Part shown: positions 4,952-9,514 of the stretch, one piece after another
How positions within the stretch are numbered: position 1 is the first letter of the stretch
How the letters are laid out: each line of letters begins with the position of its first letter
DNA from: Hadesarchaea archaeon
GTDB lineage: Archaea > Hadarchaeota > Hadarchaeia > Hadarchaeales > WYZ-LMO6
DNA: 9,514 nt
NCBI GenBank assembly: GCA_004347925.1
Contig: QNVD01000094.1
Location: 6,414 to 15,927 of the forward strand
Reading direction: 5' to 3'
The notes under the pieces: generated by a model
Seen by the model: only the letters and a program-made list of their open reading frames with translations
What the model was told of the DNA's origin: nothing
Database searches by the model: none
Program-made: the position numbers and the translations under genes

Positions 4952-6367
4952 TCAGCTCGGTTTCAGCGCTGTGGGCCGTCTGGATTCCAGTTGGTCGAAA
5001 AGGCGTGCTATTTCCGTGAGATCCAAACAAAGCACCCCCTCGCTCTCCGCACTTCGTTTGCATCCCTCGGTGAACCCCCCGGCGCTCACCAGTAGGAACC
5101 TCTTCTTCCATTTTCTCGGCAGCCTTTCCGCCTTCTGAAACAAGGCGTCCAGAACCTCGCGCCCCATCTCCCTTTCCCCCCACTTCACCTCCCCGAGCAG
5201 GACTTCCTCCCTGCCCGCCGCACAAAGGTCTATCTCGTTGCCCATGCGGTCCCACCAGGAGCCTATCTCCTCGAACGAGAGCCGGTACCCCTTTATGCTG
5301 CCACCATTGTACCGGAGGAGCAGCTCCCTGACCACGTCTTCGAACACCGGACCCAGGTAGGTGCTGAGGCCCCGCTCTATCTCCTTGACCACCGGCTCCA
5401 CCTCTCCCCTCTCCAGGCGGGAGCGGTTCGTGAAGACGTGCACGTACCAGAAGTTGAAGAAATGGTCTTTGATGTAATATCTCCCCATCTTCTCTTTCCC
5501 CAAGACCGGCTTCCTCACCTCCACCAAATCCAGCCAATCCCTCAGGCATTCGAGATAGTACGTGAGCTTGTTGGCTTCTATACCGGTGGTGTCGGAGATT
5601 TCCTTCACCGTCCGCTTCCCCCTCGAGATGGCGGCGAGAATGGAGTTGTACCTCGTGGCTTCCTTGAGCTCCATCCTGAGCAGCGAGGGGGGCTCCTCGA
5701 AAAGTGCCGAGCCCCTTTCCAGGATGGCCTCCCTCACGCACTCCAGAAGGGGCTTCTTCGGGTCCACGAAATGGAGATAGTGGGGGGTGCCGCCGAAGAT
5801 CCCATAGATCCCGATCCTGCTCCTCTCAGGGAGCTCACGAAACACCCTTCTGACTTCCGCGTAGGGGAAGGGTTCAAGCTTGAGCTCGGAGGTCGCCCTT
5901 CCGTAAAGGGGGGCGGAGGGGCCTGTCGCCACCCTTTCAAGCATGCCGATGGACGATCCCACGAGGATGAGCATGAGGGGTTTCGACTTCAACCGCTCGT
6001 CCCACCATCTCTGGAGCCTCGTGAGGGCCAGCCTGCTCACGGAGTGAAGCCTCTGGAACTCATCGATCGCCACCACCCGCTTGGTCGAGAGCCATTCGAA
6101 GAAGGTGTCCCAGTCCCCAACTTCCACGAATTCTCCCGTTTGCTCCCTCACGTCCTTGGAAATGAGCCTCAACAACTCCCTCGGTTCGCAGTAATCCACG
6201 TAAAGGTAGACACCCCCCGCTTCCTGCAGGAATCGCCTCACCAGTTCAGTCTTTCCCACCCTCCTCCTACCGTAAAGGATGATCAGCTCGCCACGGGAGA
6301 GGGACGCGGCTCTCTGTCTCAGGAACTCCAGCTCCTTCTCCCTGTCGTGGAATTCTCCATCCTTCAT
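4952..6367 (-). CDS. Archaeal PF01637-type AAA/STAND-like ATPase with C-terminal DUF234
   Basis: 471 residues, the usual length for this archaeal family. The N-terminal ATPase domain (about 1-200) has Walker A GRRRVGKT at 33-40, Walker B VVAIDEF at 98-104 (D102, E103), a sensor-1-like LVGSS at 136-140 and an arginine in LYGRATS (R157) that could act as finger. A helix-turn-helix-like segment (KRTVKEISDTTGIEANKLTYYLECL, 251-275) follows, then the DUF234 domain, in which NEIDL (E378, D380) and GEVKW (E393, K395) form a PD-(D/E)XK nuclease-like pattern. The family is widespread and multicopy in archaea and its function is not established; roles in mobile elements or defence have been suggested. 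Transcription appears leaderless from a TATA box 31 bp upstream, with two dyads over the start region. All visible motifs are intact. Confidence 0.88.
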   Translation of the reverse strand: MKDGEFHDREKELEFLRQRAASLSRGELIILYGRRRVGKTELVRRFLQEAGGVYLYVDYCEPRELLRLISKDVREQTGEFVEVGDWDTFFEWLSTKRVVAIDEFQRLHSVSRLALTRLQRWWDERLKSKPLMLILVGSSIGMLERVATGPSAPLYGRATSELKLEPFPYAEVRRVFRELPERSRIGIYGIFGGTPHYLHFVDPKKPLLECVREAILERGSALFEEPPSLLRMELKEATRYNSILAAISRGKRTVKEISDTTGIEANKLTYYLECLRDWLDLVEVRKPVLGKEKMGRYYIKDHFFNFWYVHVFTNRSRLERGEVEPVVKEIERGLSTYLGPVFEDVVRELLLRYNGGSIKGYRLSFEEIGSWWDRMGNEIDLCAAGREEVLLGEVKWGEREMGREVLDALFQKAERLPRKWKKRFLLVSAGGFTEGCKRSAESEGVLCLDLTEIARLFDQLESRRPTALKPS

Positions 6368-6402
6368 ATAGTCTCGACTATAATAGTCTTGACTATATAA
6401 AT
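6367..6402 (-). promoter_or_regulatory. ATPase promoter with two tandem dyad operators
   Basis: Two copies of ATAGTC-NN-GACTAT lie 15 bp apart: 6368-6381 (TC spacer, extendable to 16 bp, 6367-6382) and 6383-6396 (TT spacer). The first touches the start codon and covers the predicted transcription start; the second overlaps the TATA box, which reads ATTTATATA on the minus strand (6402-6394), centred 31 bp before the ATG. A dimeric repressor bound here would block transcription, so tight regulation of the ATPase gene, perhaps autoregulation, is likely. The box also reads TATATAAA on the plus strand. Confidence 0.65.
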
Positions 6403-6409
6403 TCGTTCT

Positions 6410-6546
6410 CAGGGGGGACTGGGCCCCGGTGGCCCAGCCTGCTCGGGCCCGCGACGGCGTGGCTCAGGACCCCGCAGGGGCTCCGACGAGGTGGCCTTGC
6501 TGGGGGGAAGGCAGGAGGTTCGCCGGGGGGACCTCCAGCACCATGG
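6410..6546 (+). other. GC-rich hairpin-dense gap, possible RNA or decayed sequence
   Basis: No convincing gene. Several perfect hairpins follow one another: CTGGGCC-CCGGT-GGCCCAG (6419-6437), CCCC-GCA-GGGG (6470-6480), GCCTT with AAGGC (6494-6512) and GGAGGT with ACCTCC (6514-6536). A plus-strand start from TATATAAA (6394-6401) would fall near 6424, at the first hairpin, so a structured transcript is possible. However the second half may belong to the ABC relic, since TTG CTG GGG GGA AGG CAG (6497-6514) reads LLGGRQ, like an ABC signature. The words CCAGCACCATGGG (6534-6546) also recur at 7463-7475. Confidence 0.25.
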
Positions 6547-6551
6547 GAACG

Positions 6552-6606
6552 AAGGCTCTTGCCATGAAACCGAGTCCTGCTTTTAGACGAGCCCACCATC
6601 TGGACT
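6552..6606 (+). pseudogene. Relic of an ABC-transporter ATPase gene (Walker B region)
   Basis: AAG GCT CTT GCC ATG AAA CCG reads KALAMKP, and in another frame CTG CTT TTA GAC GAG CCC ACC (6577-6597) reads LLLDEPT, followed by CTGGAC (LD) at 6600-6605. Together this is the ALAxxPxxLLLDEPTxxLD signature of ABC ATPases, with a net loss of two bases before LLLDEP and four after it, so it is broken. DNA similarity to the importer ATPase at 3242-3302 is evident but not close, so the source was probably another ABC gene. The rest of that gene is absent. Confidence 0.6.
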
Positions 6607-6621
6607 AAAATCCACGAAGTG

Positions 6622-6629
6622 TTTAAATA
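6622..6629 (+). promoter_or_regulatory. TATA box of the vapB-vapC operon
   Basis: TTTAAATA centred 30 bp before the ATG at 6656; predicted start near 6651, so the message has almost no leader. A degraded copy of this promoter lies at 4684-4694 before the antitoxin stump. Confidence 0.6.
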
Positions 6630-6655
6630 CCACAAAATGTACGAATTTCGGAAAA

Positions 6656-6901
6656 ATGGCCAAGTCAATCAGGATCAGCGAAAAAACGTACATGAGGCTG
6701 TGCGAACTCGCCGGTAAGCTGCAGGCTGATCTGAAGCGTCCAGTGTCCATAGACGAGGCGATAGGTTTCCTTATGGAGACTCAGAAGCCTCCCAAAATCA
6801 CGAACTTGGCCGGAACTTTAGAGCTATCCGATGAGGAGGTCCTTAGGATAAAACGGGACCTCCGGAAGCTGTGGCAAAGATGGGGGTCAAAATCTGCGTA
6901 G
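6656..6901 (+). CDS. vapB: VapB-like antitoxin (ribbon-helix-helix type)
   Basis: 81 residues. The first 40 look like an archaeal ribbon-helix-helix DNA-binding unit: strand MAKSIRIS, helix EKTYMRLCELAGKLQ, then PVSIDEAIGFLM. Residues 41-81 (LAGTLELSDEEVLRIKRDLRKLWQRW) are a charged helical tail expected to wrap the toxin. It should neutralise the downstream PIN-domain toxin and, with it, repress its own promoter. The ATG at 6656 is chosen because residues from there match the stump copy at 4698 and the TATA spacing fits; an ATG at 6637 is out of frame. The last 22 bp overlap vapC. Assignment rests on pattern and pairing; the exact antitoxin family (VapB or a related archaeal group) is not certain. 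Confidence 0.8.
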   Translation: MAKSIRISEKTYMRLCELAGKLQADLKRPVSIDEAIGFLMETQKPPKITNLAGTLELSDEEVLRIKRDLRKLWQRWGSKSA

Positions 6902-7287
6902 ACACGGATGTCATCATCGAAGTTCTGAGGGGGCACGAGCCAGCGGTTGGGCACATCAGAGAGCTCGAGGAAGAGGGGGCGACGTTTTCCACCACGAGCA
7001 TCAACGTGTTTGAACTCTATTACGGTGCTTTGAAAAGCAGGAAAGCCGAGCAGAACTTGAATTCGGTGGGGAAGCTCTTGGAGAGGTTGGTGATTCTTGA
7101 TTTCACGGCGGCGGTTGCTGAGCGAGCCGGTGAGATCCTCACCGAGCTCGAAGCCAAGGGTCGGGCGATGGCTCTCAGGGATCTCTTCATCGGAACAACC
7201 GCGCTCGTGAACGGCTATACCCTCCTGACCAGAAATGTCGAGCATTTCAAACGAATTGAGGGGTTAAAACTTCTGACTGTTCCATAG
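6880..7287 (+). CDS. vapC: VapC-type PIN-domain ribonuclease toxin
   Basis: 135 residues, typical VapC length. Toxic endoribonuclease that, when freed from its antitoxin, cleaves RNA (often tRNA or rRNA in characterised members). PIN motifs seen: VDTDVI with D8, the FELYYGA motif with E45, and ALRDLFIGTTAL with D101; the fourth position is TRNVEHF, where Asn119 occupies the place often held by Asp, as in many archaeal VapCs. The start chosen is ATG 6880 (MGVKICVDTDVI); an in-frame GTG at 6871 would add three residues. Either way it overlaps the antitoxin gene, implying coupled translation. Catalytic residues look intact, so the pair is probably active. Confidence 0.88.
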   Translation: MGVKICVDTDVIIEVLRGHEPAVGHIRELEEEGATFSTTSINVFELYYGALKSRKAEQNLNSVGKLLERLVILDFTAAVAERAGEILTELEAKGRAMALRDLFIGTTALVNGYTLLTRNVEHFKRIEGLKLLTVP

Positions 7288-7288
7288 C

Positions 7289-7418
7289 GGTCGGCCCTGC
7301 TCCGACAGCGACGGAAAAAACAAACGCGGCTTTTCCGTCCATATCAGTACGGTCTTCCGGAGGTCCTGTTCAGTCCAGGCCTGCGGCTTTGCCGGAATCG
7401 CCGTAGTCCTGGCCTGAG
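7289..7418. terminator. Inverted-repeat-rich gap between convergent genes
   Basis: The gap between vapC and the membrane-protein gene contains GTCGG (7290-7294) with CCGAC (7302-7306), a perfect 9-bp dyad GACGGAAAA (7310-7318) with TTTTCCGTC (7331-7339), and CAGGCC (7376-7381) with GGCCTG (7411-7416) enclosing CGGC-TTT-GCCG. Placement between convergent stops fits a bidirectional termination zone, although archaeal terminators mainly need T-runs and the run here is short. Confidence 0.35.
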
Positions 7419-7463
7419 CTAATCCTCCGCGAACCTGCGGTGGTAGATCCTGGAGAGGACCCC
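7414..7463 (+). repeat. Direct repeat, right copy (partner 4724-4773)
   Basis: 47/50 identical by eye to 4724-4773. Here it is the natural 3' end of the membrane-protein gene (stop codon at 7419-7421 on the minus strand) plus five bases beyond it, so this is the source copy. Confidence 0.75.
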
Positions 7464-7979
7464 CAGCACCATGGGGGCCAGGGCGAAGAAGAAGGGCCAC
7501 CGGAGGGACATCCTCAGGGGGAGGGTGACGACCGCGTCATCCACGTTCAGAACGGGGGTGGAGCTGCCGGAGAGGTAGGGCAGGCTGAAGCCCTGCAGCT
7601 CGGAAAATTTCCCCGCCAGGAAGTTCCCCAGGAAGGAGAGCGCCAGGAGCAGCACCAGAAAGCCCACCCACATCCAGAGGAGCTTGGTGGCCCCGAACCT
7701 CAGCAGCCTTCCCGACCACCACTTCCTGGGGTAGAGGGAGGCCAGCAGAAGGAAGACCCCTGAGACCACCAGGGTGAGGGAGGCCCCCAGGCACACGTAT
7801 CCCACCAGGGTGGAGCGCACCGGCTCCCCCAGGGCCTCCAGCCTGAAGCTGAAGGGGGAGAAGGAGAGGTCCACCGCCCCCGTACCCAGCCTGAACTCCC
7901 ACCAGGCGCCCAGGAAGGGGAGGAGGATCATGAGGGGGCCGGCCGCGAGCCCGAACCAGTTGAACTCCCTCCTCCTCAC
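7419..7979 (-). CDS. Four-helix membrane protein of unknown function
   Basis: 186 residues. Membrane helices at about 8-26, 58-82, 98-122 and 161-178; the first loop (27-57, FRLGTGAVDLSFSPFSFRLEAL) and the loop at 123-160 (with FSLPYLSGSSTPVLNVDDAVV) would be the main exposed parts. A short basic/acidic tail RIYHRRFAED ends the protein. I do not recognise the family. The start is GTG 7979, overlapping the stop of the upstream gene as GTGA, with a strong Shine-Dalgarno GGAGGTGA four bases before it (7984-7991), so translation is coupled to that gene and the two products probably act together. A fragment of its 3' end is repeated at 4724-4790. Confidence 0.75.
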   Translation of the reverse strand: MRRREFNWFGLAAGPLMILLPFLGAWWEFRLGTGAVDLSFSPFSFRLEALGEPVRSTLVGYVCLGASLTLVVSGVFLLLASLYPRKWWSGRLLRFGATKLLWMWVGFLVLLLALSFLGNFLAGKFSELQGFSLPYLSGSSTPVLNVDDAVVTLPLRMSLRWPFFFALAPMVLGVLSRIYHRRFAED

Positions 7980-8530
7980 TCCCTCACCTCCGCGTAGACC
8001 CAGAAGGACATCTCCTGGGGCACCCTGAACTTCAGGCCGTAGAGGTCCAGCCGGAAGTCCCCGCGAAGCTCAAGCATGACTTCCAGGTAGGGGCCCCTCA
8101 CGTGACCCTCCAGGAGGTGCCTGGAGCCCTCGGGGGTGAACTCCACCAGGAAGGTGAGGTTCTCCCTGGACTCCGGCCCCAGGATCCTGCCCTCCAGGCT
8201 GCCCACCCCCACCCTCACGTTGTCCTCCTGGCAGAACACGTCCAGGGCCTGGTTCTCCACCCCCAGGGAGAAGGAATAGGGATTGGAGAGGGTGAGGGTG
8301 AGGAGAAGCGGGGGAAGGTTGTCCCGGGTGACCTCCCCCAGGAACTGGGGCTCCCCGGCCTCCGCCTCCGGCTCCTTCTCCCCCGAGGTCAGGTCCTGGA
8401 GGGGGCCCAGGTCCCCTATGAGGGTGGAGCGGAGGTTCCAGCCCTCCGAGGCAAAGGCCGCCAGGATGGGCCCCACGGAGAGGGCCAGGGAGAGGAGGAG
8501 GAGTCCCACCCGAAGCGCTCTTTCGCCCAC
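7976..8530 (-). CDS. Membrane-anchored protein with LEA/WHy-like beta domain
   Basis: 184 residues from GTG 8530. A single hydrophobic helix at about 8-26 anchors or exports the protein, then an acidic linker (GEKEPEAEAGEP, 50-61) and a beta-rich domain at about 72-170. The pattern LTLSNPYSFSLGVENQAL, later ILGPESRENLTFLVEF, then GDFRLDLYGLKFRVP resembles the LEA_2/WHy (LEA14-type) fold: an NPY strand, a 'p-x-s' turn and a final strand ending in VP. That is an inference from pattern only. The GTG at 8530 is chosen for its GGAGG ribosome-binding site (8538-8542) and a TATA-like box at 8562-8570; a TTG at 8596 would start upstream of that box. First gene of a two-gene operon with the four-helix membrane protein. 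Probably acts at the outer face of the membrane. Confidence 0.65.
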   Translation of the reverse strand: MGERALRVGLLLLSLALSVGPILAAFASEGWNLRSTLIGDLGPLQDLTSGEKEPEAEAGEPQFLGEVTRDNLPPLLLTLTLSNPYSFSLGVENQALDVFCQEDNVRVGVGSLEGRILGPESRENLTFLVEFTPEGSRHLLEGHVRGPYLEVMLELRGDFRLDLYGLKFRVPQEMSFWVYAEVRE

Positions 8531-8537
8531 TTCTTTC

Positions 8538-8573
8538 CCTCCGGAAGGGTTACCCTCCCCGCCTTTTAACCCT
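8538..8573 (-). promoter_or_regulatory. Promoter and ribosome-binding site of the two-gene membrane operon
   Basis: Minus strand: GGGTTAAAAGG (about 8561-8571) is a TATA-like box; a start about 26 bp on would give a leader of about 10 nt carrying GGAGG (8542-8538), seven bases before GTG 8530. This decides the start codon against the longer reading from TTG 8596. Confidence 0.4.
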
Positions 8574-8593
8574 TTCAACGTCTGAGCTCGGGC

Positions 8594-8625
8594 CAAACCC
8601 CGGCCATTAACAACCGAAGGGTTTG
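8594..8625. repeat. 7-bp inverted repeat in the divergent gap
   Basis: CAAACCC (8594-8600) pairs with GGGTTTG (8619-8625) around an 18-bp loop. It lies in the 296-bp gap between the membrane operon and the sirtuin, upstream of both. Possible regulator site; nothing else is recognisable in 8626-8780, where the open frames look non-coding. Confidence 0.25.
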
Positions 8626-8783
8626 TTTTGGGTATCCGATGAAAAAGGGCTTGGTGGTTCAGAGTTCTCTCGCATGGTCTTTACAGCGGAACCCGTGGCT
8701 GGGCATCTTGCCATCCTCCCTCCAAGTACCTTTTCCCGCTTTCCGGGGGGTCGCCAGAAGTATTCCGCCTCCCACCCCTGCGG

Positions 8784-8826
8784 TGAAGATAAACCCTCCC
8801 AGCCCTCTGATTCTGGAGGGGAGACC
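8784..8826 (+). promoter_or_regulatory. Candidate promoter and ribosome-binding site of the sirtuin
   Basis: GGAGGGG at 8816-8822 is the only good Shine-Dalgarno sequence near the beginning of the sirtuin domain and sits four to seven bases before CTG 8827. A weak AT-rich word, GATAAA (8787-8792), could be a TATA element about 25 bp before a start just ahead of the ribosome-binding site. Confidence 0.35.
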
Positions 8827-9514
8827 CTGAGAGAGGAGCTGGAGAGGGCCGCCCGCTACCTCCTGGCCTCCCGCCACGCCATCGCCCTCACGGGGGCCGG
8901 CATGTCCACGGAGTCGGGGATCCCCGACTTCAGGGGCCCCTCGGGGATCTGGACGAAGCATCCGGAGGAGGAGGCTAGGGCATACCTCCTCTACCCCAAG
9001 TTCCTCTCCGATCCCAGGGCGTACTGGGAGGAGGTGCTGAGCAGGCCCTCACCCCTGGGGGACCTCCGCCGGTACTCCCCCAACCCCGGGCACTTCGCCC
9101 TGGCCGAGCTGGAGAGGATGGGCATCCTGAAGGCCGTGATCACCCAGAACATAGACGACCTGCACCGTAGGGCGGGCAGCGTGAGGGTGCTGGAGTACCA
9201 TGGCAACGCCTTCAAGCTCAGGTGCCTCCGCTGCGGGGCCAGGTACCCCAGGGAGGAGTTCGACCTGGAGGGGATGAGGAGGGAGGGAAGGCTCCCCCCC
9301 AGGTGCGGGTGCGGGGGGCCGCTTAAGTCCGACGTGGTCTACTTCGGCGAGCCCATTCCCGAGGAGGTGATGAGGGAGAGCCTGGAGGAGGTGGGGAGGT
9401 GCGACCTGGCCCTCGTCTGCGGCACCTCCGCGGTGGTCTACCCCTTCGCCCGCCTCCCCCTCCTGGCCAAGGAGAGGGGGGCCAGGCTGGTGGAGGTGAA
9501 CCTGGAGCCCACCC
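8827..9514 (+). CDS. Sirtuin (Sir2-family NAD-dependent protein deacylase), C-terminus beyond right edge
   Basis: 229 residues visible of about 245-260. Removes acyl groups from lysines using NAD; in archaea known targets include chromatin protein Alba. Motifs counted from 8827: GAGMS (23-27), SGIPDFRG (30-37), TQNIDDLH (106-113), catalytic H125 in EYHGN, zinc cysteines C133, C136, C160 and C162 (CLRC and CGC), SDVVYFGE (168-175), CGTSAVVYP (198-206) and VNLEPT at the edge. All catalytic and zinc residues are present. The start is uncertain: no ATG, GTG or TTG lies near the expected position. CTG 8827 follows a Shine-Dalgarno and gives a normal N-terminus; the nearest in-frame alternatives are GTG 8695 and ATG 8674, which would add 44 or 51 residues unlike any sirtuin. 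Confidence 0.9.
   Translation, partial: MREELERAARYLLASRHAIALTGAGMSTESGIPDFRGPSGIWTKHPEEEARAYLLYPKFLSDPRAYWEEVLSRPSPLGDLRRYSPNPGHFALAELERMGILKAVITQNIDDLHRRAGSVRVLEYHGNAFKLRCLRCGARYPREEFDLEGMRREGRLPPRCGCGGPLKSDVVYFGEPIPEEVMRESLEEVGRCDLALVCGTSAVVYPFARLPLLAKERGARLVEVNLEPT

Noticed and set aside
5438..6400. Long plus-strand open frame (320 codons) opposite the ATPase gene
   Set aside because: It is the antisense shadow of a well-supported ATPase; composition is low-complexity and no motif is recognisable. Similar antisense frames over the importer, methyltransferase and membrane genes were dismissed for the same reason.
6637..6658. ATG 6637 as alternative vapB start
   Set aside because: It is out of frame with the antitoxin and opens only a short meaningless frame.
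8531..8596. TTG 8596 as start of the LEA-like protein
   Set aside because: It lies upstream of the likely TATA box; GTG 8530 has a GGAGG ribosome-binding site at good spacing.
8639..8830. 63-codon plus-strand frame before the sirtuin
   Set aside because: No recognisable domain, no ribosome-binding site, and it overlaps the sirtuin promoter area; taken as chance.

Overview
The window reads as archaeal chromosome. Gene starts are preceded by TATA-like boxes (TTTAAATA, TATATAAA, TATTAATA) about 25-31 bp upstream of the start codon, several genes look leaderless, arginine is mostly AGG, and the protein families (PF01637/DUF234 ATPase, ribbon-helix-helix/PIN toxin-antitoxin pair, archaeal sirtuin) are typical of archaea. 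DNA is GC-rich in genes, with AT-rich promoters. I cannot name the species.

Left part (1-4384): the N-terminal part of a CobN-like chelatase (minus strand, running off the left edge) is divergent from a three-gene ABC importer operon of the BtuF-BtuC-BtuD/FecBCD type (plus strand, genes overlapping), followed convergently by a class I SAM-dependent methyltransferase. A CobN-like chelatase beside a cobalamin/siderophore-class importer suggests uptake and handling of a tetrapyrrole or a chelated metal (Co, Ni or Fe). The exact substrate cannot be read from the sequence.

Middle part (4385-7418): an accessory islet. It has a 567-bp gene-free gap with a candidate 120-nt structured RNA placed exactly one TATA-to-start distance downstream of a TTTAAATA box, a nine-codon stump of a VapB-like antitoxin gene joined to the 3' end of a membrane-protein gene, and a single CRISPR-repeat-like unit. 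Next come a PF01637/DUF234 ATPase (minus strand) with a tandem dyad operator against its start codon, a frameshifted ABC-ATPase relic, and an intact VapB/VapC-type toxin-antitoxin pair. The stump and the membrane-gene 3' end match the intact vapB start and the real membrane gene further right, so near-identical direct repeats (47/50 bp) bound about 2.7 kb. This looks like duplication followed by deletion.

Right part (7419-9514): two translationally coupled minus-strand genes, a single-anchor protein with a LEA/WHy-like beta domain and a four-helix membrane protein, are divergent from a sirtuin deacylase that runs off the right edge. The sirtuin core has no ATG/GTG/TTG at the expected place; a CTG behind a good Shine-Dalgarno sequence is the best candidate start.
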